DNA from: Duncaniella dubosii
Lineage (GTDB): Bacteria > Bacteroidota > Bacteroidia > Bacteroidales > Muribaculaceae
Reading direction: 5' to 3'
DNA length: 64,000 bases
NCBI RefSeq assembly: GCF_004803915.1
Contig: NZ_CP039396.1
Span: 3,534,001 to 3,598,000 of the forward strand
Shown: piece by piece, positions 26,397-34,956 of the stretch
Position numbering within the stretch: position 1 is the first letter of the stretch
How the letters are laid out: the number at the start of each line of letters is the position of its first letter
Translations under genes and position numbers: made by a program
The notes under the pieces: model-generated
Seen by the model: the letters and a program-made list of their open reading frames with translations, nothing else
Database searches by the model: none
What the model was told of the DNA's origin: nothing

Positions 26397-28391
26397 ATGC
26401 AAACATATTACAGCTACAACTATAGAAGTGAACGATACAGATGGTTTGACTCAAACCCTGTCAGACTGATATCGAATCTTCTGTGGGTATATATATGTTA
26501 CGAAATATGCCGTCTGGCATTCATCTTCGAGAACTGGAGTCTATATAGCGCGAATCTTTCGTGGCATACATTCTGGACTCTTTCGCTGGGAGGCTGGCGT
26601 TTCGACACTTCAGCCATATTCTATACCAATTCGCTTGTAATACTTCTCTACCTTTTTCCTTTCCACTTCAAAGAGAAAAAATGGTTCTGGATGCTGACCA
26701 AATTACTCTATGTCATCATCAATACGGCGTGTATAATAATGAATTTCGCTGATTCAGTCTTCTTCGAGTTCAGAAAGCACCGCACTTCGATGGCTATATT
26801 TCAGGAATTCAAGGGCGACAACAATCTCGGAGGAATAGTCGGCAGTGAAATCGCCGGACACTGGTATCTTGTGATACTCACCATCCTCATGACCATCTTT
26901 CTATGGAAGTGTTACCGAAAACCCGGCACACCTGTGAAGCCGCTCAAACGATACTATCTGACACAGGTCATATCACTCATCGTAATGACTCCGTTAGCGA
27001 TTTTCGGCATGCGCGGAAACACATTCTTCACTGCCACCCGACCGATTTCGGTCAACTATGCACACAAGTATGCCAGTGAACCCATCCAGACAGGCATCGT
27101 CCTCAACACGCCCTTCTCAATAATCCGCACAGTCAACCAGATGGCTGAGAAAACGCCTATACTCTTCAAGGATGAAGCCGCTCTTTCAGCCGTCTACTCT
27201 CCGGTTCATGTACCCGCCGACTCCCTTGTAAAACGCGAGAAGAACATCGTGATACTCATAGTCGAAAGTTTCGCGCAGGAATTTGTCGGAGCGCTAAACA
27301 AGGATCTCGACAACGGAACTTACAAGGGATATACACCGTTTACCGACTCACTCCTGCAACACAGCATGTATTTCGAGCAGTCATTTGCAAACGGAGGTTT
27401 CAGCATTGACGCGCTTCCGGCTGTCATCGCCTCAATCCCACGCATGGACCGCCCGTTTGTATTATCGCCCCACTCCCTCAACCACATCAACTCGCTTGCG
27501 AGCGAGGTAAAAAAAATGGGCTACTCCACAGCGTTTTTTCATGGCGCTGACAACGAGTCGCTTGGATTCAACGCATTCATAAAACAGGCCGGAGTCGACA
27601 GATATTTCGGCAAAAACGAGTTTGTCGCCGACCCGCGTTTCGGCGGAATGAAGGAGTTTGACGGTAAATGGGGCATTTGGGACGAACCGTTCCTTCAGTT
27701 CTTCTGCGCCGAGCTCAGCAAGATGCCACAGCCATTTATGGCAAGCATATTCACACTTTCCTCGCATCATCCGTTTGCTGTTCCTGAAAAATACAAAGAT
27801 GTTTTTGTTGACGAAGGTCTCCACAAGCTCCACAAGTGCATCAGATATGCCGATTATTCCATCAAAAGATTCTTCGAGAGCGCACGCAAACAGCCGTGGT
27901 TCGACAACACAATCTTTATCATCACAGCCGACCATGCAAGCAGCAAACGCACCCACGAAGTATATTTCGGTGAGGTCGGAGGATTCCGCATACCCATCAT
28001 ATTCTACGATCCGTCAGGAGAACTACCCCAAGGCCGTCAGCCCGGCATCGTCCAGCAGATGGACATAATGCCGACAATGCTCAACTATCTCGGCTACGAC
28101 AAACCGTATATAGCATTTGGCAAAGATGTATTAAACACGCCGGTGGAAGACATGTGGGCTTTCAACTGGGATTTCTACCCTCAATATTTCAAGGGTGACT
28201 ATGTCATGCGCATGGAAAACCAGCAGATTTCAGAAATCTACAATTACAAGAAAGATCCACTTCTCAAAGAAAACCTCAAAGGAAAAATGCCAAAGGACAT
28301 CGAGCAGGATATGTTCAACCACATGTGTGCCCTAATCCAAAGCTATATGCAGCGCATGGATAAGGATGAAGTTAGTATCAAACATGAATAA
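26397..28391 (+). CDS. LtaS-like sulfatase-fold membrane transferase (second copy)
   Basis: The 664-residue protein has about five N-terminal membrane helices (residues 20-220) and a periplasmic sulfatase-fold domain with ILIVESFAQEF, FANGGFSIDALPAVIASIP, FTLSSHHPF and ITADHAS. Here the nucleophile position is Ser rather than the Thr of the first copy, and the topology segment is different, so it belongs to the common Bacteroidota LTA-synthase-like branch and is not a simple duplication. Probable role: transfer of a phospho-alcohol head group to LPS or another surface glycan. It lies inside the LPS operon, 16 nt before the GT2 gene. Confidence 0.85.
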   Translation: MQTYYSYNYRSERYRWFDSNPVRLISNLLWVYICYEICRLAFIFENWSLYSANLSWHTFWTLSLGGWRFDTSAIFYTNSLVILLYLFPFHFKEKKWFWMLTKLLYVIINTACIIMNFADSVFFEFRKHRTSMAIFQEFKGDNNLGGIVGSEIAGHWYLVILTILMTIFLWKCYRKPGTPVKPLKRYYLTQVISLIVMTPLAIFGMRGNTFFTATRPISVNYAHKYASEPIQTGIVLNTPFSIIRTVNQMAEKTPILFKDEAALSAVYSPVHVPADSLVKREKNIVILIVESFAQEFVGALNKDLDNGTYKGYTPFTDSLLQHSMYFEQSFANGGFSIDALPAVIASIPRMDRPFVLSPHSLNHINSLASEVKKMGYSTAFFHGADNESLGFNAFIKQAGVDRYFGKNEFVADPRFGGMKEFDGKWGIWDEPFLQFFCAELSKMPQPFMASIFTLSSHHPFAVPEKYKDVFVDEGLHKLHKCIRYADYSIKRFFESARKQPWFDNTIFIITADHASSKRTHEVYFGEVGGFRIPIIFYDPSGELPQGRQPGIVQQMDIMPTMLNYLGYDKPYIAFGKDVLNTPVEDMWAFNWDFYPQYFKGDYVMRMENQQISEIYNYKKDPLLKENLKGKMPKDIEQDMFNHMCALIQSYMQRMDKDEVSIKHE

Positions 28392-28406
28392 AATTCTGTA
28401 ATTATT

Positions 28407-29204
28407 ATGCGTATCGCTCTTATTATGACCACATACAATAGACCGGATGCTTTAGATGTAGTTTTGGACAGTATCAAAAATCAGACTATACTACCTGATG
28501 AAATCCTTATTGCAGACGATGGTTCTGGAAATGATACAACCAATGCTATAGAACATTGGAAAGAAGATTCCACAATCGGATCGAAAATCAGACATATATG
28601 GCAACCAGATGAAGGTTTTAGACCGGGAGCTATACGGAATAAGGCTATAGCAAAAAGCACATGTGATTATATCATAATGATAGATGGAGACATGATGCTA
28701 CATCCAAAATTCATTGAAGATCATAAAAAAGTTATTCGTAAAGGCTATGTCGTAAATGGATGTCGCGTACGTTTAGACGAGAAATTGACAAACAAAATCT
28801 GTGCGACCCATAAGCATAAGAATATTAATATTATGACAAGAGGTATTTTGAAAGATAGGATAAAGTGTATTAGATTTCGTCCGCTTTCAAAATTGTTTTT
28901 AGATAATTTCAAACCTCATAGTTATTATGGGATAGGATGCAATATGGCATTCTGGCGCAACGATGCAATAGCCGTAAACGGATTTGATGAAACATTCACA
29001 GGCTGGGGACACGAAGATTCCGATTTCTTATTCAGGTTAAGTCGCATAGGAGTAAAAAAATGTGATTTACGTTTTGCAGCTGTCCAATATCACCTATACC
29101 ACACACAGAGAGGTAATGGTTCGGATAATCATATCATATTAAAAAACCGAAATTCAGAGGGAATAATAAAAGCAATCAAAGGTATTGACCAATATCTTGA
29201 TTGA
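28407..29204 (+). CDS. GT2 family glycosyltransferase (LPS), AT-rich
   Basis: The 265-residue GT-A enzyme starts IALIMTTYNRPDALDVVLDS and carries ILIADDGS, the IDGDMMLHPKF metal-binding motif (DxD type) and a C-terminal galactosyltransferase-like segment CNMAFWRNDAIAVNGFDE with WGHEDSDF. Such proteins extend LPS core oligosaccharides. It is the last gene of the LPS operon, 15 nt after the second LtaS-like gene. Its DNA is clearly more AT-rich than the genes before it, with many A-ending codons, which suggests it was acquired or replaced separately. Only a very short GC hairpin (29266-29278) lies downstream. Confidence 0.87.
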   Translation: MRIALIMTTYNRPDALDVVLDSIKNQTILPDEILIADDGSGNDTTNAIEHWKEDSTIGSKIRHIWQPDEGFRPGAIRNKAIAKSTCDYIIMIDGDMMLHPKFIEDHKKVIRKGYVVNGCRVRLDEKLTNKICATHKHKNINIMTRGILKDRIKCIRFRPLSKLFLDNFKPHSYYGIGCNMAFWRNDAIAVNGFDETFTGWGHEDSDFLFRLSRIGVKKCDLRFAAVQYHLYHTQRGNGSDNHIILKNRNSEGIIKAIKGIDQYLD

Positions 29205-29317
29205 ATCTATGATCATGTTTTTAGCGGACATCTTCGATGCCCGTTGTGAAATGGCCACGTATTCCCCGCGCCTCGCGGTTATTAAATCATCTTCCTATAG
29301 GATTTACCGTATATCAA

Positions 29318-30391
29318 TCACAGCTTGGCCATCACGCGGCAGACGGGCTGGTTGACGGCTCCCATCTGCTGCTTGTAGGGTTCTTCGCCACGGCAGAGGT
29401 CGAAATCTCGGACTCCGCGGTCGTAGCACCACTTCATTATTTCCTTGAGCATAAGAATGCCCGGAGCGTGGGCGCGCTGTTCGGTGTCAATGGCAAGTTT
29501 GGGCACGACGATATAACCGTCAGACAGATAAAGGAAGGCAAAGGCCGCAGGCTCTCCGTTGATCTCGAATACGAATAGCACTGTCTCGTCGAGTTCGCTG
29601 AAACTCCGTGTTTTCATTCCGCCTGAACACTCTTTTCGGGTTTCCCATGAGCATACAAGTTTGCGGAAAAACGTGATGTCACGCTTTCGCCATACGTTCT
29701 TACGCATGAAAAACAGACGCCAGATTTTTTTCCAATAATCATTGAAAGGAGGATTTTCGCGCGTGAACACTTTTAGCTCAGATGTCAGATCGCCGTGGGT
29801 GAAATGGTTGCTGCGCGTCTTGATGTTGTGGCGCAGTTTCTTGTTGAGCGACATATAGTAGGCATCGAAATCTTCAAAATCGGAGAGTGGTATGTGGTAG
29901 CTGCCCCGCTCGGTGTAAGATGCGCCGGGAATGGCCGAAAGCTCCACAGTGAACGGCGTAGAGGGCGGAAGCTCAAACAGGCGCAGCTTTTTGCCGTGAT
30001 AGCGCCCGCGGATATAGCCGATAAGAGCTTTGAACACATCGGCATGACGCTCATTGTTGTAGACTGAGACAACGTTGTTTATACCTGACGTACGCCATGA
30101 AGTCATCTCTACCTTGCCTGATTTATAGACCATCAGCGGCAGAATCGCCATAGCCTTTCCGTCCTTCCTGACAAGAATGTATTCTATATGTTTCAGTCCA
30201 AGCCTGACAGCCGGCTGGCTAGAATAATAACGTTCGACAAATTCGTTCCACCGAAAAGTCTGATAGAACGTATATTCAATCCTTGGCAGCCTTCCATCGG
30301 CAATCATAGCGGAGGCCAGTGCATCTGACTCCTTCCAGAACGACTCCAAATGCTTTATTGTGTCAAAAACTTCAAATGTAATTTCAAGCAT
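29318..30391 (-). CDS. GNAT/BioF2-like acetyltransferase (FemAB fold)
   Basis: From the ATG at 30391 the product is 357 residues. The pattern is that of the BioF2-like/CelD GNAT domain (FemAB-like tandem GNAT fold): YYMSLNKKLRHNIKTRSNHF mid-protein, FRKLVCSW, then ETVLFVFEINGEPAAFAFLYL and a late ILMLKEIMKWCYDRGVRDFDLCRGEEPYK. Such enzymes acylate or aminoacylate sugars or peptidoglycan-like substrates; the real acceptor is unknown. A TTG at 30442 would lengthen it by 17 residues but lies only about 14 nt after the likely transcript start, so ATG is preferred. It converges with the GT2 gene and may belong functionally to envelope glycan decoration. Confidence 0.78.
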   Translation of the reverse strand: MLEITFEVFDTIKHLESFWKESDALASAMIADGRLPRIEYTFYQTFRWNEFVERYYSSQPAVRLGLKHIEYILVRKDGKAMAILPLMVYKSGKVEMTSWRTSGINNVVSVYNNERHADVFKALIGYIRGRYHGKKLRLFELPPSTPFTVELSAIPGASYTERGSYHIPLSDFEDFDAYYMSLNKKLRHNIKTRSNHFTHGDLTSELKVFTRENPPFNDYWKKIWRLFFMRKNVWRKRDITFFRKLVCSWETRKECSGGMKTRSFSELDETVLFVFEINGEPAAFAFLYLSDGYIVVPKLAIDTEQRAHAPGILMLKEIMKWCYDRGVRDFDLCRGEEPYKQQMGAVNQPVCRVMAKL

Positions 30392-30462
30392 AGACAAATA
30401 GAAATTATCACCGGCAGCAACATTGCAACCGAACAATGGCAATGACGCCGGTTAATTGACCA

Positions 30463-30493
30463 CAAATTTAGATTAATTCTCCCACTTTGCCAA
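30463..30493 (-). promoter_or_regulatory. Promoter of the 29318-30391 gene
   Basis: On the minus strand TTGG (30490-30493) and TAAATTTG (30463-30470) are 19 nt apart, matching -33/-7 spacing. The leader to the ATG at 30391 is about 65 nt. Confidence 0.68.
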
Positions 30494-30517
30494 ATCACGT
30501 GGTAACGGACAGTAGCT

Positions 30518-30556
30518 AAAAATCAGTGGCCGGTCTTGACACAGACAGGCCACTGA
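30518..30556 (-). terminator. Rho-independent terminator after SulP gene
   Basis: Arms 30523-30531 and 30548-30556 (TCAGTGGCC/GGCCACTGA) form a 9-bp stem, followed on the minus strand by five T. It ends the sulP transcript before the next promoter. Confidence 0.75.
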
Positions 30557-30634
30557 AAATAGAAACTATACCTAATATAACTTAACGGATTGCCTTTAAT
30601 CAGGAGTCAGCGCGTAAGGCTGATGGCTTTCATT

Positions 30635-32338
30635 TCACGCATTTGCAGCTGAAACGGTCGAGGATGCAGGTGCAATCCTGTTGGCCATCTCTACAGCCTT
30701 GGTGATGTGAGAGCAGATATGATCCTCACCTATGAGACGGTTGATTCCGGCATTGACAAGAGCGGTACGCACATTTTCCTTGACACCGGAGAGAACCACA
30801 TGGATTCCTTCCTCCTGCGAGGATTTAATGAGAGTCTCAAGGTTATGGATTCCTGTTGAGTCGATGAAAGGCACTTTACGCATGCGAATGATTCTGACAA
30901 GAGGTTTGCGCCCCATACTGCTGCGCATAAGCTCATCGAACTTGGTAGCCACGCCGAAGAAGAACGGGCCGTCGATTTCATAGACCTCAACCCCCGGATT
31001 GACATCAAGCACCTCGTGGTGTGCCATCTCAGAACCTTCGTCGATGTCAAGCTGACCGGAGTAAGCCTTGATTTCCGTATTTTCCATGACACGGCGCAGG
31101 AAGAGTATTACAGCCAGCAGCAAACCCATCTCAATCGCAATCGTCAGGTCGAAGATTACGGTCAGAAGGAATGTTACCGCGAGCACGGAGATGTCGCTCT
31201 TGGGGTTGTGGAAAATCGAGCGGATCGTACGCCAGCCACTCATATTGTAGCTCACGACAATGAGCACGGCGGCGAGACATGCCATCGGAATTAGATTGAT
31301 AAGTGGCATGAGGAAAAGGAAAATAAGGAAAAGCACGATAGCGTGGACAACTCCTGCGACAGGTGTACGGCCACCGTTTGTGATGTTTGTCATTGTGCGT
31401 GCGATTGCACCGGTGACAGGGATTCCGCCGAAGAACGGCACGATAATGTTAGCCATACCCTGCCCTATCAGTTCTGTGTTGCTGTTAGTGCGTGTACCTG
31501 TCACACCGTCGGCGACTGTAGCTGAAAGAAGCGACTCGATAGCTCCGAGAATGGCAATTGTAAATGCCGACGGGAGAAGACGGTTGATAGTCGCCATGTT
31601 GAGTTCAAATCCATGAGGCTGCGGGATGTCGGTTGACAACGAACCGAACCGGTCGCCGATGGTCTCGACGCTGATACCCGGCACAACAGCTACGACAGCT
31701 GTGACGATTATGATTGCGATAAGCGCTCCCGGCAGACGGCGCGACACCTTCGGAGTTACAATGATGATGGCAAGAGCAGCCAGTCCCACACAAAGGGTAA
31801 CCCAGTCGATATTACCGAAATTGGAAATATACGCACCCCATTTCGGAATAAATTCGCTCGGGACGTTTTTCAGTCCGAGACCGAAAAAATCGTTTATCTG
31901 TGTCGAAAATATTGTGAGTGCAATACCTGCGGTAAAACCGACCACTATAGGATAAGGGATAAACTTGATGACCGTTCCGAGGCGGAAAAATCCGAGAGCC
32001 ACCAATATCAGACCTGCCATAAACGTAGCCACGGCAAGACCTTCGAGTCCGAAAGAGGCTATAATGTTATAGACAATGACGATGAACGCACCTGTAGGAC
32101 CACCTATCTGAACCGTACATCCGCCGGCAGCAGAAACAATAAAACCACCGATTATAGCCGTAATCAGACCTACTGTAGGGCTTACACCGCTTGCAATACC
32201 AAACGCAATTGCAAGAGGAAGAGCGACGATACCCACGACAATACCGGCCACAAGGTCATTCTTGAACTTGTCTGCCGAATAATTTTTCAATGCCGAAACC
32301 AATTTCGGCCTGAAATCAATTGAACCGTTAAAATTCAT
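30635..32338 (-). CDS. SulP family anion permease with STAS domain
   Basis: The 567-residue inner-membrane protein has a hydrophobic core of about 10-12 helices (residues 25-420), with the SulP signature region VGIVALPLAIAFGIASGVSP near residue 35 and GCTVQIGGPTGAFIVIVYNI. A C-terminal STAS domain (about 435-550) carries FIDSTGIHNLETL. The family moves sulfate, bicarbonate or other anions in symport or exchange; substrate cannot be told from sequence. It is monocistronic: promoter at 32477-32484 and terminator at 30518-30556. Confidence 0.93.
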   Translation of the reverse strand: MNFNGSIDFRPKLVSALKNYSADKFKNDLVAGIVVGIVALPLAIAFGIASGVSPTVGLITAIIGGFIVSAAGGCTVQIGGPTGAFIVIVYNIIASFGLEGLAVATFMAGLILVALGFFRLGTVIKFIPYPIVVGFTAGIALTIFSTQINDFFGLGLKNVPSEFIPKWGAYISNFGNIDWVTLCVGLAALAIIIVTPKVSRRLPGALIAIIIVTAVVAVVPGISVETIGDRFGSLSTDIPQPHGFELNMATINRLLPSAFTIAILGAIESLLSATVADGVTGTRTNSNTELIGQGMANIIVPFFGGIPVTGAIARTMTNITNGGRTPVAGVVHAIVLFLIFLFLMPLINLIPMACLAAVLIVVSYNMSGWRTIRSIFHNPKSDISVLAVTFLLTVIFDLTIAIEMGLLLAVILFLRRVMENTEIKAYSGQLDIDEGSEMAHHEVLDVNPGVEVYEIDGPFFFGVATKFDELMRSSMGRKPLVRIIRMRKVPFIDSTGIHNLETLIKSSQEEGIHVVLSGVKENVRTALVNAGINRLIGEDHICSHITKAVEMANRIAPASSTVSAANA

Positions 32339-32476
32339 TTGTATACTTAATCTTTATGGAATAACCAAGTTACTATATCAGCGGATGCGGAGAACAGTGG
32401 ACAAGAAAGCCGGTCGGATACAATGCTACTCAACACTGTTTTTTAACATATCTCGCGATAAGAATCAATTAAGGCG

Positions 32477-32484
32477 CAAAATTA
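32477..32484 (-). promoter_or_regulatory. -7 box of the SulP gene
   Basis: TAATTTTG on the minus strand, about 138 nt before the SulP ATG. No clear -33 element at the normal distance. The 130-nt leader shows no structure that I recognise. Confidence 0.55.
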
Positions 32485-32589
32485 CATAAAAATTCTTAAT
32501 TCCGATTAAAAAAATTCGCCATTATAGATAATAACGGCGAATAATTAACAAAAAAGACTACGACAGCATTGGCCGTGGAGTCTGAATTA

Positions 32590-33438
32590 TCATTTTTTCA
32601 GTTCAAGCACCAGACAAGACCATCTGTCAAGCGTATGGTGTTCCTTGTAAGCGAGACCCAACGGTTCAGCCACAGCAAGAATCACAGGAATATCCTCTTC
32701 ATAGAATCCGCTCAGAAGCATTGTCGCACCGGGAGCAAGAGTGGCAGTATAGGCCGGAAGGTCGGCTGTGATTATATTGCGGTTGATATTGGCGATGAAC
32801 AGCCCGACATTCCCTATGAGCCTGAGAGCCGAGGCATCGCCAAGATGCAGATATATGTTTTCGGCAAAATTAAGACGGACATTATCGACAGCATTGTTGA
32901 AGGCGAATTCATCGATTTCAATCGCTTCAATACGTGCCGCACCGCGCATGGAAGCGAGAATGGCAAGGATTCCTGTGCCGGTTCCCATGTCGACAATCTT
33001 CATTCCCGACAGGTCCATCGAAAGCAGTTGTCGGAGAATCAGCGACGTGGTGGCATGGTGGCCTGTTCCAAACGCCATTTTCGGATCAATCACAATGTCG
33101 TAACGGCATTCGGGGATATCTTTATGAAATGAACTGTGGATGACACACTGGTTGTCAATCACAATAGGCTGGAAATAGTTTTTCTCCCATTCGCTGTTCC
33201 AGTCGCGGCCTTCGACAGTGGTTGCGCCGATTTCAAACGCCGTCTCCATCGGAAAATCGGCAATCAGCTTTCTGACGGCATCGGCATTGTATGACTCGGC
33301 CTTTATATAAGCTGTCAAGCCCTCAGAATCAGCGACAAAACTTTCAAAGCCGCCATCGGCAAGGACAGCGGCAAGTATATCTGTACGCGTCTCGTCGCAC
33401 GGTGTCAGATCAAGACGCACTTCAACATAATCGTTCAC
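32590..33438 (-). CDS. prmA: Ribosomal protein L11 methyltransferase PrmA
   Basis: The 282-residue SAM-dependent methyltransferase trimethylates ribosomal protein L11. An N-terminal substrate-binding domain is followed by the linker WNSEWEKNYFQPI and DPKMAFGTGHHATT, then SAM motif I VDMGTGTGILAI, and post-motif IANINRNII. The start is GTG at 33438: an in-frame TAA lies 6 nt upstream of it, and the next Met would remove the N-terminal domain. It begins the minus-strand stretch below the small envelope-protein cassette, with a 64-nt gap. Confidence 0.93.
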   Translation of the reverse strand: MNDYVEVRLDLTPCDETRTDILAAVLADGGFESFVADSEGLTAYIKAESYNADAVRKLIADFPMETAFEIGATTVEGRDWNSEWEKNYFQPIVIDNQCVIHSSFHKDIPECRYDIVIDPKMAFGTGHHATTSLILRQLLSMDLSGMKIVDMGTGTGILAILASMRGAARIEAIEIDEFAFNNAVDNVRLNFAENIYLHLGDASALRLIGNVGLFIANINRNIITADLPAYTATLAPGATMLLSGFYEEDIPVILAVAEPLGLAYKEHHTLDRWSCLVLELKK

Positions 33439-33502
33439 TTGTTAATATATGCACTATTTTGGGTTATACATTTGATGGTATGGCGGAGTGAGACATCACC
33501 AA

Positions 33503-33790
33503 TCAGCGTTTTCCACGCAGGAAACGCATTGTGCGCAGTGCACGGCTGCCGATACGGTAGGTGATGATGGCAATGTCGATATAGCTGAGCGTACCAAGCA
33601 CCTTGCCAAGAAGACCGGTTTTCGATACAGGACCATAGTCCTTCAGATTTCCGAAATTACGCTGAAGACGGTCGCGCGTTATTTCCATACGGGCGGCCGT
33701 ATAAGCGCGCATATAGCGGATTTCCTCAAGTGTATAGCCATTCCACTCCGATTTTTCGTGAGGAAGTTGTTTTGTCGTAGTATTACTCAT
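33503..33790 (-). CDS. Small conserved protein of envelope cassette, unknown function
   Basis: The 95-residue protein is basic with many Arg/Lys, has the segment WNGYTLEEIRYMRAYTAARMEI and a moderately hydrophobic stretch (YIDIAIITYRIGSRAL) near residues 70-85 that could be membrane-associated. I do not recognise a domain with a known function. It is 27 nt downstream of a holin-X-like membrane protein and follows two YtxH-like proteins, all on the same strand, so it is probably part of one small-protein operon. Confidence 0.7.
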   Translation of the reverse strand: MSNTTTKQLPHEKSEWNGYTLEEIRYMRAYTAARMEITRDRLQRNFGNLKDYGPVSKTGLLGKVLGTLSYIDIAIITYRIGSRALRTMRFLRGKR

Positions 33791-33817
33791 TTTATCGATG
33801 TCAGGATGATTGATAAA

Positions 33818-34159
33818 TCAGGGATTGAAAAACAGACGGGAGATAAAGCGTGCAATCGGATTTATGACCAATTGCTTGCGGAATGCAATGACAATACCAA
33901 GCAAAAATACATAGAACCCACACATTATAAAATAAGCCCATATCAACCCCGTTCCTGTCGCAATGCAACGCACGATGGCAATCGACAGGAAAAACATAAA
34001 CAATGAGATAAGCACAAAGCCGATCAGGGCAAATGTGACAGTCGTCAGAAGAAGTGTCAGCTTTTCGGCTGCGGTAAACTTCGCATAGTTGACATTCAAC
34101 TTGAGCGCGTCCTTGATTTCGGCCCAGAAAGCATGGATTTGATTTTGTTTATCAGACAT
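33818..34159 (-). CDS. Holin-X-like (phage holin superfamily III) membrane protein
   Basis: From ATG at 34159 the product is 113 residues with two membrane helices (about 34-60 and 70-95) separated by a short loop, preceded by an amphipathic segment (FWAEIKDALKLNVNYAKF). This is the pattern of the holin-X/DUF1469-like proteins found as chromosomal companions of YtxH proteins; there is no sign of a prophage. A GTG at 34246 would add 29 residues with no hydrophobic or conserved features, so I did not use it. Confidence 0.7.
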   Translation of the reverse strand: MSDKQNQIHAFWAEIKDALKLNVNYAKFTAAEKLTLLLTTVTFALIGFVLISLFMFFLSIAIVRCIATGTGLIWAYFIMCGFYVFLLGIVIAFRKQLVINPIARFISRLFFNP

Positions 34160-34291
34160 ATAACTAATAAGAACGTGTGAATTATATAATCCCGACTTCA
34201 GGCCCGCGCCACATCCGACCAAACGAAAGGCATGGGGATGCGACACGAGCCTGTAAGCTAAATATTCGGGTCGGTATTATACCTTTATATA

Positions 34292-34489
34292 TCAGTCGTC
34301 AATTTCAGTTGTAAGCTGCTCGACGAGGGCATCGATTTCGTTGTCGGAACAGATGATACCCTTCTTGCGGAGAAGTTCGGTGATGCGCGCACGCACATCC
34401 TCACCCTTTTCAGGAGCGAAAAGGACTGCGGCACCCGCGCCTACGATAGCACCGCCGATAAAGGCATAAAGCAATGACAGATTTGACAT
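34292..34489 (-). CDS. YtxH-like small membrane protein (copy 1)
   Basis: The 65-residue protein has one N-terminal Gly/Ala-rich membrane helix (AFIGGAIVGAGAAVLFAPEKG) and an acidic helical tail. The motif FAPEKGE directly after the helix is the YtxH signature. It is a paralogue of the protein at 34586-34783: the same length and the same APEKGE motif. YtxH proteins are small stress-related envelope proteins of uncertain function. It lies in the same operon as the holin-X-like gene. Confidence 0.82.
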   Translation of the reverse strand: MSNLSLLYAFIGGAIVGAGAAVLFAPEKGEDVRARITELLRKKGIICSDNEIDALVEQLTTEIDD

Positions 34490-34585
34490 ATCGGTAAAGA
34501 ATGTTAATTATGTGTTACAAATTGAGCGTTTATGATTCAGTTGCCGTATGCCGGAAAAACCGGGGGCAACAATCGGTAGAGCGGA

Positions 34586-34783
34586 TTACTTCTTGATTTC
34601 CTCGGCGATTTCGTCGGCAAGTTCTTCAAGTTTGCTCTTCTGCAGCTTGATACCCTTGCTTTCGAGATACTTCACGATGTTGTCACGAGTCTTTTCGCCC
34701 TTTTCGGGAGCAAGAAGGAGACCAACTGTTGCGCCGGCTACAGCGCCGCCGATAACTGCGAGAACGATGTTTAAAGCTTTCAT
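34586..34783 (-). CDS. YtxH-like small membrane protein (copy 2)
   Basis: The 65-residue protein begins with a Gly/Ala-rich membrane helix (IVLAVIGGAVAGATVGLLLA) followed by PEKGEKTRDNI and a charged coiled helix rich in Lys and Glu. It is the first gene of the small-protein cassette and has a promoter at 34865-34895. Its paralogue follows after 96 nt. Confidence 0.82.
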   Translation of the reverse strand: MKALNIVLAVIGGAVAGATVGLLLAPEKGEKTRDNIVKYLESKGIKLQKSKLEELADEIAEEIKK

Positions 34784-34864
34784 TCTTTTTATAATTTTTA
34801 AGGTTGTTATGAATTTACAATGTTAAAACACTGTAAACAGGAAAAAGTTCACGGGTTGATGGCC

Positions 34865-34895
34865 TAAAGATACGATGTTTTATCGGTCTTTCCAA
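34865..34895 (-). promoter_or_regulatory. Promoter of the YtxH/holin-X cassette
   Basis: On the minus strand TTGG (34892-34895) and TATCTTTA (34865-34872) are 19 nt apart; the -7 box differs from TAnnTTTG only in its last base. The leader to 34783 is about 75 nt. Confidence 0.5.
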
Positions 34896-34956
34896 GAATC
34901 ATGCAAAAATGAGGTCTTTATAAGACAAATTTCAGGAATTTCGGACTAATAGCCCC

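Noticed and set aside
32569..33132. Plus-strand open frame opposite prmA
   Set aside because: PrmA is unmistakable on the minus strand; the plus frame is a shadow.
33488..34006. Plus-strand open frame of about 172 codons opposite the small envelope genes
   Set aside because: No domain, rich in His/Cys/Arg as typical for antisense frames; the minus strand has compact genes with membrane helices.
33818..34159. Holin-X-like gene as evidence for a prophage
   Set aside because: No capsid, terminase, integrase or lysis genes nearby; companion YtxH genes point to a chromosomal envelope cassette.
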